From NCBI RefSeq assembly GCF_021184025.1, contig NZ_CP036537.1, positions 3,534,001-3,598,000 on the forward strand: a stretch of DNA of 64,000 bases. The letters run 5' to 3'. The stretch's first letter is position 1; each line of letters starts with the position of its first letter. Positions 33,109 through 41,626 of this stretch are shown here, piece by piece. A program made the position numbers and the translations under genes. The notes beneath the pieces are model-generated. The model had not been told where the DNA came from. It saw only the letters and a list, made by a program, of their open reading frames with translations, and searched no databases. Source of the stretch: Rhodopseudomonas boonkerdii (GTDB lineage Bacteria; Pseudomonadota; Alphaproteobacteria; Rhizobiales; Xanthobacteraceae).

Positions 33109-35541
33109 GTGACGCGACTGCTCCCAAATCCTGCGGCACGACGGACGGCGCTGCGCGCCGCCCTGGCGCTGATGATTGGCGTCTCGGTCCCCGCGCTCGA
33201 AGCGGGCGCCGCAGGCACGACCGATACCTCCAACACCTCACAGGCGGCGAAAGACGCCGCGGCCAAGCCTGCCGGCGGCAAGCCCGCTGCAGCCAAAGGC
33301 GCAACGGATAAATCGGCGGGAAAGCCTGCCCCGGCGAAATCGGCAGCCACCAAGCCGACCGACGTGAAATCGACGAAACCGAGCAGCGGCGGCAAGCCTG
33401 ACGCGGCAAAGTCCAGCGCAGCCAAGCCAACGGCCGCCAAACAGACGACCACCAAACCCGACGCTTCCAAACCGATGGCCGCAAAGCCAGCGGCGACGCC
33501 CGCGAAGCATACGACGGGCACCATCAATCCAGCACCGACGATTCAGCCGGCGACGCGCCAGCATGCCGTCGCTCCGCCACCGGCCGCAAAGAAGCCGCCT
33601 GCCCGTGCCGCCATCGCCGCCACCAGTGCGACGCCGCAGGCCGATGCCGAGGCGCTAGAGAATGTCATCGAGCTCGTGCGCAAGGGCAAGAGCCCCGAAG
33701 CCGGTCAGGTCGTGCAGACCATCGGCGACCCCGTCGCGCGAAAACTCGGCGAATGGGTCTATCTTCGCAGCGAGAACAACAGCGCTTCCGTGGAGCGTTA
33801 TCGCGCCTTTATCACCGCCAATCCGAGCTGGCCCTCGCAGACCTTCCTGCGTCGCCGCGCCGAGGCGGCGCTATGGGACGACAAACGTGACGACGGTGCG
33901 ATCCAGTCCTATTTCGACAGCGAGAAGCCGATCTCCGCCAAAGGCAAATTCGCGCTGGCGAAGTCGCTGCTAGCGCGCGGCGACCGCGCCGGAGCCGAAC
34001 GTCTGATCCGCGACGCCTGGCGCACCGATCCGATCTCCGGCGACACCGAGAACATGGCGATCGATATGTTCGGCGCACTGATCACGCCGGGCGATCACAA
34101 AGCGCGCATGGACATGCTGCTCTATGGCAGCGACGGCGATGCCGGGCTGCGCTCGGCGAAGCGCCTCGGCGGCGCACAGATGGCGCTGGCACGCGCGCGC
34201 CTCGCCGTGAACAAGAAGGCATCGAATGCAAAGGCGCTGCTCGATGCCGTGCCATCCGAACTGCACAACGATCCCGGCTATCTGTTCAGCCGCATCCAGC
34301 AGCTCCGCCGCGACGAACGCTTCAGCGAGGCCGCGCGGCTGATGTCGGCCGTGCCGAAGGATATCAGCCGCCTGCACAATCTCGACGAATGGTGGATCGA
34401 GCGTCGCCTGCTGTCGCGTAAACTGCTCGATGTGGGTGAGCCACGCGCGGCCTATGTGGTGGCGCGCGATGCCGCCCTGCCCGCGCGGGACATCTACAAG
34501 ACTGAACAGGAATTCACTGCCGGCTGGATCGCATTGCGTTTCCTGAAGGACCCGGCAGCGGCATCGCAGCACTTCGCACGGATCGGTGTCGGCAGCGTCA
34601 ATCCGACCGCCCTCGCCCGCGCCGGCTACTGGCAGGGCCGCGCGGCAGAGGCCGCCGGCCGCGCGCAGGAAGCCCGCGCCGCCTATACGCGCGCAGCCGA
34701 GCAATCGACGAGCTATTACGGCCAGCTGGCACGCGCGAAGCTCGGCCTGCCGCAGCTCGACATCAGCGGTTCGCTCGCCCCCCGCGCGCGTGGCCTGGAG
34801 CGGCTCGAGATCGTGCGCGCCGTGCAGCTGCTCTACGCGCTCGACGAGAAGGACATCGCGGTGCCGATCTTCGCCGATGTCGGCGAGAACGGCGATCCGG
34901 AAGCGGCGCTTGGCCTCAGCGAGCTGGCATCGCAGAACAAGGATGCGCGCGGCATGCTGCTGGTCGGCAAGGCGGCGCTCAATCGCGGCCTGCCCTTCGA
35001 TCACTATGCCTATCCGACCGTCGGCATTCCAAGCTTCCGCCAGATCGGGCCGAACGTCGATCCTGCCGTGGTCTATGCGATCGCGCGCCAGGAAAGCGCA
35101 TTCAATCCAGCCGTCGTCTCGCCCGCGCAGGCCTATGGCCTGATGCAGGTGACACCGAGCGCGGCGCAGTATGTCGCCAAGCGGCACGGTGCGACCTACG
35201 ACCTCGCGCGGCTGAAGAACGACTCGACCTACAATGTCACGCTCGGCGCGGCCGAGCTCGGCGGCCTGCTCGAAGATTACCGCGGCTCCTACATCATGAC
35301 CTTCGCCGGCTACAATGCCGGCCGCGGCAGTGTGCGCAAATGGATCGAGCGCTACGGCGATCCGCGCGATTCGAATGTCGATGCAGTGGACTGGGTGGAA
35401 TCGATTCCATTCGCGGAGACGCGCAACTACGTCCAGCGCATCATGGAGAACCTGCAGGTCTATCGCGCCCGCTTCGGCGGCGGCCACAAGCTGCAGATCG
35501 ATGCCGACCTGCATCGCGGCCGCGGCAGCAGCGTCGAGTAA
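33109..35541 (+). CDS. slt: Soluble lytic murein transglycosylase, GTG start
   Basis: An 810-residue periplasmic enzyme that cleaves peptidoglycan to 1,6-anhydro products. A signal peptide ends near residue 34 (LEAGAAG). Next is an Ala/Lys/Pro/Thr-rich low-complexity linker (about 40-160) unlike E. coli Slt70, then the superhelical U/L domain with TPR-like repeats, and a C-terminal SLT domain with the catalytic glutamate in IARQESAFNP (Glu662) and YGLMQVTP. The open frame reaches much further upstream through antisense dapA; GTG 33109 with GAGG and a signal peptide is the true start. Confidence 0.93.
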   Translation: MTRLLPNPAARRTALRAALALMIGVSVPALEAGAAGTTDTSNTSQAAKDAAAKPAGGKPAAAKGATDKSAGKPAPAKSAATKPTDVKSTKPSSGGKPDAAKSSAAKPTAAKQTTTKPDASKPMAAKPAATPAKHTTGTINPAPTIQPATRQHAVAPPPAAKKPPARAAIAATSATPQADAEALENVIELVRKGKSPEAGQVVQTIGDPVARKLGEWVYLRSENNSASVERYRAFITANPSWPSQTFLRRRAEAALWDDKRDDGAIQSYFDSEKPISAKGKFALAKSLLARGDRAGAERLIRDAWRTDPISGDTENMAIDMFGALITPGDHKARMDMLLYGSDGDAGLRSAKRLGGAQMALARARLAVNKKASNAKALLDAVPSELHNDPGYLFSRIQQLRRDERFSEAARLMSAVPKDISRLHNLDEWWIERRLLSRKLLDVGEPRAAYVVARDAALPARDIYKTEQEFTAGWIALRFLKDPAAASQHFARIGVGSVNPTALARAGYWQGRAAEAAGRAQEARAAYTRAAEQSTSYYGQLARAKLGLPQLDISGSLAPRARGLERLEIVRAVQLLYALDEKDIAVPIFADVGENGDPEAALGLSELASQNKDARGMLLVGKAALNRGLPFDHYAYPTVGIPSFRQIGPNVDPAVVYAIARQESAFNPAVVSPAQAYGLMQVTPSAAQYVAKRHGATYDLARLKNDSTYNVTLGAAELGGLLEDYRGSYIMTFAGYNAGRGSVRKWIERYGDPRDSNVDAVDWVESIPFAETRNYVQRIMENLQVYRARFGGGHKLQIDADLHRGRGSSVE

Positions 35542-35560
35542 TCAAGCTCGATCGTAGACC

Positions 35561-35679
35561 GTAGGGCGGATGAGCCGAAGGCGTAATCCGCCACTGACGT
35601 CACCCAGCGCACAAGCCGCAACTGCAATCCGTAACACAAACTCCGCGGCGGATTACGCCTTCGGCTCATCCGCCCTACG
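35561..35679. repeat. Intergenic palindrome, family A
   Basis: Arms GTAGGGCGGATGAGCCGAAG and CTTCGGCTCATCCGCCCTAC with inner GCGTAATCCGCC/GGCGGATTACGC: a near-perfect long hairpin between the convergent slt and porin genes. Confidence 0.9.
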
Positions 35680-35695
35680 ACCTCTCGTTCCCCAA

Positions 35696-35726
35696 ATAAA
35701 AACCCCCGGCAGTTGCCTGCCGGGGG
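35696..35726 (-). terminator. Strong intrinsic terminator of the porin gene
   Basis: A 10-bp stem CCCCCGGCAG/CTGCCGGGGG (35703-35712 with 35717-35726, loop of 4) is followed on the minus strand by TTTTTTATTT. The plus strand has TCTTGTTTT, so it may also serve slt. Confidence 0.88.
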
Positions 35727-35765
35727 TCTTGTTTTCAGATATCGATCGCCCGGAGGCGTTCGAAC

Positions 35766-37259
35766 TTAGAACGAGCGCAGGATCTGAACCGAACCGTTGT
35801 AGATGTTCTGGTTCGAGAGCGCATAACCACCGACCGGAGTCGCCTTGCCGGTCACCGGACCGTTCCAAACGCCACCGAGGTTCTGCTCGAGACGGCTGTA
35901 GGTGAATTCAGCCGACAGGGTCAGGTTCTTGACAGGGGTCCAGGCGGTACGGGTACCGATCTGAGCGACCGCGAAGTCAAAGTTGCCAGTCGAACCGGTG
36001 AGCGTGCCACCATTGTTCGGACGGCCCGCAGCGAAGGCGGCGGCGAGCAGTGCGTTACCACCGTCACCATACGAGATGCTGCTGTAGCTGCCGAACAGCG
36101 ACGTGCGCCAGGCCGGGTTCCAGTAGTGCTCGTAGAAGCCGACGACCGACCAAGCTTCGCTCTGCTGGATCTGGCCGCCCGGACCGAACACGCCGTCGAG
36201 CACGTAGCCGAAGGCAATCGTGTTGCCCGAAGCCGCAGCAAAGCGACCGCCGCCCGAAGTATCGGTGGTGCCGCCAGCAATTGCGTACTTGGCTGCGCCC
36301 TTGGCGTAGGTGGCTTCGAGCTTCAGGCTGTCGCCAGCGCCGGTCGGGAGGTTCTTGAACTCGACAGCGCCGTTGACCGCGAAGCCATACGAGTCGTCCG
36401 GATGACCGAAGGATTCGTTGGCGCCGTAGAAGCCCGGAGTGATCGTGTGCATCGCGGCGCCGAAGTGCAGCGTGCCCCAAGCCTGATCGAGACGCAGGTT
36501 CGCGACGACGTCAGGAATGTGGTTGCCGCCGTAGGAGTTGCCGACGAAGGTGTTCGACGTCACGCCATAGGAAGCAGCAGTGTTGGAGCCGAACGGAGCA
36601 AGGATCGCGGTCGCGTTGTTGTAGAGACCGGCGTTTCGGTAGGGCGAGGCGTTCTCGAGCGAGATCGTCGCCGACACGCCGTTACCGAACGAAGCGGTGT
36701 AGGCGATCTGCGGGATACCGGTGGTGTTGTTCGAACCGGCCAGGAAGCCCGACGAGATGTAAGGCTTGTTGAGAGCCCACTGCGGATCGAACTGCGAGAC
36801 GGCCTTACCAAAGGTGAAGCCGGCGAACTGGATGAAAGCGTAGTCGACTTCGGTGAAGCCGCCAGCGATCGATTCACGGTTCTGCGAGAAGTCGAACTGG
36901 ATGTTCGCGTAGGTACGAACGACGCCATATTCGGTGGCGGTGCGCGTATCGGTGGTCAGGTTGATACGTTCACGGGTCAGGTAGTAGTCCTTGGTCCAGA
37001 CGCCGGCGCCGCCAGCGCCACCCTGCCAGAACGGGGTGTCGTAGGCGTTCGCGTTGAACGACGTATCCAAACGGATCGCGCCGCCGATCTTGATGCAGGT
37101 ATCGGTGCCCGGGATGTAGTAGAAACCGGCGCCGTAGAGAGAGCAGACCTTCACGTATTCAACGGCCTTGGCCTTGACGGGAAGATCGGCCGCCTGAGCG
37201 CCACCCACAGCGAGGATGCCCGCTGCGGAGCCCAGGATAAGGCCCTTAATCGTCTTCAT
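35766..37259 (-). CDS. Outer membrane porin (Porin_2 family)
   Basis: A 497-residue outer membrane beta-barrel. A signal peptide (cleaved after AQA, residue 23) is followed by the Bradyrhizobium-type mature N-terminus ADLPVKAKAVEYVKVCSLYG, a two-Cys N-terminal segment (CSLYGAGFYYIPGTDTC), GGAIRLD strands, and a C-terminal aromatic residue (ILRSF) expected by the BAM machinery. It forms a general diffusion trimer. Strong GGAGGT ribosome site, strong terminator and marked codon bias (little wobble variation) suggest high expression. Confidence 0.94.
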   Translation of the reverse strand: MKTIKGLILGSAAGILAVGGAQAADLPVKAKAVEYVKVCSLYGAGFYYIPGTDTCIKIGGAIRLDTSFNANAYDTPFWQGGAGGAGVWTKDYYLTRERINLTTDTRTATEYGVVRTYANIQFDFSQNRESIAGGFTEVDYAFIQFAGFTFGKAVSQFDPQWALNKPYISSGFLAGSNNTTGIPQIAYTASFGNGVSATISLENASPYRNAGLYNNATAILAPFGSNTAASYGVTSNTFVGNSYGGNHIPDVVANLRLDQAWGTLHFGAAMHTITPGFYGANESFGHPDDSYGFAVNGAVEFKNLPTGAGDSLKLEATYAKGAAKYAIAGGTTDTSGGGRFAAASGNTIAFGYVLDGVFGPGGQIQQSEAWSVVGFYEHYWNPAWRTSLFGSYSSISYGDGGNALLAAAFAAGRPNNGGTLTGSTGNFDFAVAQIGTRTAWTPVKNLTLSAEFTYSRLEQNLGGVWNGPVTGKATPVGGYALSNQNIYNGSVQILRSF

Positions 37260-37865
37260 GTAACCTCCAAGTTGCTAAAGGGAAGGTTCCGTCACGGGGT
37301 GTAAGCACCCTGACGACAAGTTCCTAGATCCCTGACAACCCGCACCAAGACTCGCGATCGGCGCCACATGCCCGCGGCGCGAATCCATCATCAGTACGGG
37401 ACGACCTCGGGATGCCCCCCTCCGTCGCATCGCGAACATCTCCCAAGGCCTGCCGCTTCGCAACAATGGAACGCCTCGAAATCGCCCCGCTTCGGCCATT
37501 TCCGGAAAAGTGTTGCGCAAATCACACGCACCCGTGATCGCGAAAATCACAACAACCAGCTGATACCGTTAGATAATTTTATAATGCAAAAAACCTGTCA
37601 CAAACTTCGCGTGCAACGGGCGCCACACCAACTCTCGCGTCAAGACCGGATTTTGACGCGCGACGAATCGCGAATCGCCCGATCTCTGCGGGCGTCGGGC
37701 GGTGGACGGACAGGGCAACGACCTCTTCGCGGGCACGAGCTGACGGGCTGGATGTATATAGACGTGTGCGCCGAGCCCTTCCCGCCGCAAAATTGTCTGC
37801 ACAGACGGGCAAGAGACGATCTGGCGCTTGCGGCTCACGGCGCTGTCGGGCATATGCAGCCGTAT
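37260..37865. other. Porin upstream region and tRNA-Ser upstream region
   Basis: About 600 bp without a supportable gene; the frames reported across it are antisense to tRNA-Ser or lack ribosome sites. It is AT-richer around 37500-37600 than its surroundings. It should contain the porin promoter and leader; I could not settle on a -35/-10 pair. Confidence 0.45.
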
Positions 37866-37957
37866 GGAGCTGTGGCCGAGTGGCTGAAGGCACCGCTTTG
37901 CTAAAGCGGCATACCTGTTAAAGGGTATCGAGGGTTCGAATCCCTCCGGCTCCGCCA
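37866..37957 (+). tRNA. tRNA-Ser (anticodon GCU)
   Basis: A class II tRNA: acceptor GGAGCTG/CGGCTCC, anticodon stem CCGCT/AGCGG with loop TTGCTAA (anticodon GCT), long variable arm (ATACCTGTTAAAGGGTATC), T arm GAGGG/CCCTC with TTCGAAT, discriminator G and encoded CCA. Confidence 0.97.
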
Positions 37958-38037
37958 TTGGCCGCCGATTTACACCTCAACCTGATATGGCTTGGTCGGA
38001 TACGAACCGGTCAGGACAGCAAGGGAGCGGCGAGTCT

Positions 38038-38446
38038 ATGTCGGCGATCGCCAGCGTATTTGCACAGTCGTTCTTCCACGGAACCAAGGCCGATCTGAAG
38101 CCCGGAGACCTGATCGTCGTCGGCCATCAGTCCAACTTTACCGAGGCCCAACCGCTATCCTGGGTGTATTTTGCGGGTACGCTGGATGCAGCGATCTGGG
38201 GCGCCGAGCTGGCAGCCGGCAATGGACAGGAGCGGATCTATGTCGCCAACCGGGCCGATCATGGACGATCCCAACCTGACGGATAAGAAGTTCCCTGGTA
38301 ATCCGACGCTGTCCTATCGCTCCCGCGATCCGCTACGAGTCATCGCCGAAGTGACAAAGTGGCAAGGACATCCGCCTGAACAGCTACGGCAGATGAAGGA
38401 CGGCCTCGCCCGCTTGAAGGCCGAGGGCGCCGATATCATCGACTGA
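38038..38446 (+). pseudogene. arr: NAD+--rifampin ADP-ribosyltransferase (arr), frameshifted
   Basis: The two halves of an Arr protein lie in different frames. Frame 1 (38038 on) reads SFFHGTKADLKPGDLIVVGH and WVYFAGTLDAAIWGAELAAG up to RIYV. The other frame resumes with PTGPIMDDPNLTDKKFPGN and continues, with SYRSRDPLRV and VTKWQGHPPEQL, to the normal end KAEGADIID at 38446. The break is near 38241-38250, best explained by loss of two bases around an expected VEPTGP. Arr inactivates rifamycins by ADP-ribosylating the 23-hydroxyl. If the sequence is right, the gene is dead. It lies 80 bp after tRNA-Ser. Confidence 0.85.
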
Positions 38447-38581
38447 CATGATGGAAGGATGGCAGCTCCCATCCTCCGCTTCATGAGGCTGTTGTTCCGC
38501 TCGTCGCCTCATTTACTCGCAACGCTTCGCGACGACATCGATGCCCGCTATGGCAAGGTCGCGAATTCGAGGAGCATCATC

Positions 38582-39220
38582 GTGAGCGCGACGAGCGACG
38601 CCCGTTTCTGGGACCGGACTGCACGAAAATACGCCAAGGGCAGGATTGCAGATCAGGCCGGATATGAGCGTACGCTGGATCGAACCCGCGCCCTTCTGGG
38701 GCCAGCAGACCGGGTGCTGGAACTGGGCTGCGGAACGGGAACGACGGCGCTGCGGCTCGCAGGCGGTGTCCGGCACTATCTCGCGACGGACATTTCCGCC
38801 GGAATGATTGCCATCGCAAATGAGAAACACACCGCCGCCCCCGTCCCGGCCCTGGTCTTCCGCATCGCCTCCGTGGAGGCGCTTCCGCCTGACGCTGCGC
38901 AGTTCAGCGCCGTTCTCGGCTTCAACTATCTCCACCTGGTGCGCGACCTGCCCGGCACACTGCGCCGCGTCCACACCCTGCTTGCAGCGGAGGGCCTGTT
39001 CATCTCCAAGACGCCCTGTGTCGGAGACATGAACCCGCTCATCCGGCTCGCCCTACTGCCCGCGATGCGCGCAAGCGGCCTCGCGCCCTATGCAGGCGTC
39101 TTTCGTGCAACGGAGCTCTGTCAACATCTCTGCGCCGCGGGCTTCGATATTCTTGCCACTGAAAGCCACGCCACCAGAGGCGACGACCGTCGCCCCTACA
39201 TCGTGGCCCGCAAGAGGTGA
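38582..39220 (+). CDS. Class I SAM-dependent methyltransferase, GTG start
   Basis: A 212-residue methyltransferase with the Rossmann SAM motif VLELGCGTGTTAL (about residues 42-54), the acidic second strand YLATDISAGMI, and FNYLHLVRDLPGTLRRVH in the post-I region. Residues such as ARFWDRTARKYA at the N-terminus recur in small-molecule methyltransferases of this family. The open frame starts at ATG 38459, but the GTG at 38582 has a fine GAGGAG site 8 bases away and begins just before the conserved region. The substrate is unknown. Confidence 0.85.
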   Translation: MSATSDARFWDRTARKYAKGRIADQAGYERTLDRTRALLGPADRVLELGCGTGTTALRLAGGVRHYLATDISAGMIAIANEKHTAAPVPALVFRIASVEALPPDAAQFSAVLGFNYLHLVRDLPGTLRRVHTLLAAEGLFISKTPCVGDMNPLIRLALLPAMRASGLAPYAGVFRATELCQHLCAAGFDILATESHATRGDDRRPYIVARKR

Positions 39221-39251
39221 ACGGCCGAGACCGCGCTGCCGCCGGGTCCTG

Positions 39252-39542
39252 TCACCAGGTCTGATTGCGCGAATTGTCACCGACGCCATAGCCATAAACT
39301 GGCGGTGACCGCATGCCGATACCCGCCTCGTCGTCGATATAGGCGCCATAGGCATCGCGCACCGTGCTGCGCCGGAGGCGATCATGGCGATGGGCGGTGC
39401 CCATATCCATGAACTCCGTCGAGGCACGGTCCGTGCGCACCGGCGCGACGGAATCCGCCCGTGCCGGTTCGATGGCAACACATGCAACAGCGACAAGCAG
39501 CGCGACTGCACCAGCACGCAGTGAAAGGGGTTTGATCGACAT
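39252..39542 (-). CDS. Small secreted hypothetical protein
   Basis: A 96-residue protein with a signal peptide (about residues 1-29, ending PARA). The mature part is polar with many Asp/Arg/Tyr (DAYGAYIDDEAG, PPVYGYGVGDNS) and no recognised domain. AAGGAG precedes the ATG at 39542; the longer frame upstream is not supported. It is convergent with the methyltransferase gene. Confidence 0.65.
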   Translation of the reverse strand: MSIKPLSLRAGAVALLVAVACVAIEPARADSVAPVRTDRASTEFMDMGTAHRHDRLRRSTVRDAYGAYIDDEAGIGMRSPPVYGYGVGDNSRNQTW

Positions 39543-39807
39543 GGCATCTCCTTGGGTTGCGGAGGCCGACCGGTCTTTGCACCGAAGCGGCGCCAAAGAG
39601 ATCGGGAGATCCCTGCCCGTTACAAGCGAGACCGGCGTCACAAGCCCGTGACGCAGCGCGGCGCGACTGAGGCCGCGACGGCCTCGTCAACCATCTGTGG
39701 GATCGCGATCACGCGCCCGTAGGCGAATTGAGGAAAGAATGTGGAAACGGGTCGAACCCGATATCTCCGGAAGACACCCCCTCGTCGCGGTGCAAATCGA
39801 CAGTGCC

Positions 39808-39986
39808 GAACAGCGGCGTCTATGTACCGGCGACGCGTCCGTCCGTGCACCTCGGCGATCCCGAATGTGGAGGAGGTCACGGCCTGCATGCGCAAGCAGA
39901 CTGTTTATCCCAGCAGCAGCTGCAAGGCGGTGTTCGACAAACCGGTCGTCACCACCGTGAGCAGCAAGGTCCCGGCAGAGGATTAG
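39808..39986 (+). pseudogene. Remnant of a cysteine-rich repeat protein gene
   Basis: One frame reads EQRRLCTGDASVR (39808 on); a second, shifted near 39832-39845, continues PCTSAIPNVEEVTACMRKQ, then SSSCKAVFDKP to a stop at 39986. Together they resemble the 60-80 residue Cys-rich repeat proteins of alphaproteobacteria (ACxxDAxxLC...DxxxVxACMxxN...LSxxCKA). No signal peptide precedes it, so the 5' end seems lost as well. The assignment rests on the cysteine spacing only. Confidence 0.4.
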
Positions 39987-40252
39987 TATGCAGTGGCCAT
40001 CCAGGCGCGCGCATCGCGCTGCGCGGCGGCGATCTCGACATCCGACATCATATCGGCGACCTCGCGACGCATCGGAACGGCATCGACCCGGCCCTTGAGC
40101 GCAGCGAGATTGAACCACTTATGCGCGGCGACGAGATCCACGATCCCGGCGCGGCCGCTGGACCAATATATGCCGCGCTCGAACAATACGTCCTGGATCG
40201 CGGTCTCCGCGACCGGCGTCGCGGCCTCGAAATCGATCTGTCCCTGAAACAT
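39983..40252 (-). CDS. Sel1-repeat-like small protein
   Basis: An 89-residue soluble protein. The segment LFERGIYWSSGR...DLVAAHKWFNLAALKG (residues about 23-54) is a Sel1-like repeat, followed by ADMMSDVEIAAAQRDARAW, the usual end of short Sel1 proteins in Bradyrhizobium-type genomes. These act as protein-interaction scaffolds; the partner is unknown. AGGA precedes the ATG. Its stop overlaps the end of the Cys-rich remnant on the other strand by four bases. Confidence 0.75.
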   Translation of the reverse strand: MFQGQIDFEAATPVAETAIQDVLFERGIYWSSGRAGIVDLVAAHKWFNLAALKGRVDAVPMRREVADMMSDVEIAAAQRDARAWMATAY

Positions 40253-40948
40253 CGGTCATTCCTTTTCTTGTGTTTGCCGCCCCCACCGAGCGCGGCTCCT
40301 GTCCGTAATCTGACGTCTTCCCAACCGCCGGTTTGTCCGGCGTGTTGAGGCGATCATGACCGATCAAATTTGAATGGCAGTTTAAGTATCGCGATGAACG
40401 GTTTCTGAACGCAGCTGCCATGAAGGCTCCGCTGCGCAGTCGAAAACCCAGCATTCATGCGGGTTTTCTGCATTTTCGTGGATTCGGTTTACCCTGCCGG
40501 TTGGCGATCGCGTAACCATCGCGAACGGAGAGGCAGTTCGTAGGGCGGTGAGCCGAAAGCGTCATCCGCCATCCTTCGCCAAACGACATGGGCCGGCGGA
40601 TTACGCTGCGCTCATCCGCCCTACGGCGCGACCGACTATCAAACAGGAAACGGGATCATCGCCGGGGATCGACCGCACCGGCGGAACAAGACGAGGGCGT
40701 CGGCAACACGTCAGGATCATGTCTGCGGCATGTGCCGGAGACTGCGGATCGATGACCCGCGGTTCGAGGAATGCCGATCACTGCATGACCGGCATCTCTG
40801 CCAGACCGCTGCGCTGAAGCCGAAGCCTTTCGCGACTACGATCCGGCCGTTCGACCTGATGTCTCGCCGACACCCTCTTTCGTCGACCAGAGCTATCGCT
40901 CTCGTGACGGCGCCGGCATTACTGCCGGCGTATTCCGGAAAGAAGAAG
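40253..40948. other. Intergenic region with a hairpin and no supported gene
   Basis: About 700 bp. It contains a terminator-like hairpin (AAAACCC...GGGTTTT followed by CTGCATTTTCG, 40443-40467), the family A repeat listed separately, and a GCCGGC stem (40911-40930) just beyond the Lys-rich gene. Frames between 40640 and 40940 lack ribosome sites. Confidence 0.45.
40540..40624. repeat. Intergenic palindrome, family A
   Basis: Arms GTAGGGCGGTGAGCCGAAAG and CTGCGCTCATCCGCCCTAC, with inner GGCGGATTACG; one base is missing in the left arm relative to sister copies. Confidence 0.85.
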
Positions 40949-41077
40949 TTACTTCTTCTTGGCGGCCTTCTTCGCGACCTTCTTGGTCTTCTTGGCGGTC
41001 TTCTTGACTGCGGTCTTCGCAGCCTTCTTCACGGTCTTCTTCGCCTTGGCGACTTTCTTCACTGCCTTCTTAGCCAT
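40949..41077 (-). CDS. Lys-rich histone H1-like small protein (42 aa)
   Basis: A 42-residue protein made of AKK/VKK/TKK repeats (start MAKKAVKKVAKAKKTVKKAA), half of its residues lysine and the rest Ala, Val and Thr. It resembles the tails of eukaryotic H1 and bacterial H1-like or AlgP proteins, which bind DNA or RNA non-specifically. GGAGGG lies just before the ATG. The repeated AAGAAG codons make the DNA low in complexity. A nucleoid role is inferred from composition only. Confidence 0.75.
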   Translation of the reverse strand: MAKKAVKKVAKAKKTVKKAAKTAVKKTAKKTKKVAKKAAKKK

Positions 41078-41566
41078 GTTGCCCTCCATTGAGATGGCTC
41101 AAATGCTGCGTGCAGTCGTGAATCGATATGCACACGATTCCGAATACACCAACGATTTCAAAAGAACAGTGGTCCGCTTAAGGAAGTGTTGAAGCTACGT
41201 CGCCCGGGTCAAGTCGATTCCCGCAGGTGCGGAGCGTTCATGCGGCTCGCGCATAGCAAAAGAAACGCCTGCAAAACCTGCGTCCCCGAAAGTCAAGTGC
41301 GACGCGCAGGCCTATTTTTGCAGCGCGCGCGCGAAGTGAACTAACAAACAACTACACAAAGTTCAGCCGCACGCGAATCGCGCCGACCGAACCGGAATCG
41401 CCCCCTCCCGAACGGCGGGTCGGTCTTACCGGCAACGAAAATATTTTTGGATAAGCGCGCCCGGAGCTCCCCTCAAACGCTCGTAACCGTCTCCTCCGGC
41501 GCGTCACTCACCGCGATTCGCGACTCGATTCTCCTGCCGGCGCCGCGCTCAGACACGTTCGGAAAC
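41078..41566. other. Intergenic region upstream of the Lys-rich gene
   Basis: About 490 bp between two minus-strand genes. I see no supported gene, repeat or RNA. It presumably carries the promoter of the Lys-rich gene at its left end. Confidence 0.4.
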
Positions 41567-41599
41567 GACGACGGCGCCGCGTCGGGCGGCGCCGTCGTC
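41567..41599 (-). terminator. Hairpin terminator after gatB
   Basis: A perfect 13-bp stem GACGACGGCGCCG/CGGCGCCGTCGTC (41567-41579 with 41587-41599, loop of 7) lies 28 bp beyond the gatB stop. The minus-strand T run is short (GTTTCC). Confidence 0.6.
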
Positions 41600-41626
41600 T
41601 CCAAACCGGATGTCATTTGGGCAACG

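Noticed and set aside
39728..40348. A 206-codon plus-strand frame
   Set aside because: It covers the Cys-rich remnant out of frame and then runs antisense to the Sel1-like gene.
37866..41626. Integrated element with att sites at tRNA-Ser
   Set aside because: No integrase gene and no visible duplicate of the tRNA 3' end; only the gene content is suggestive.
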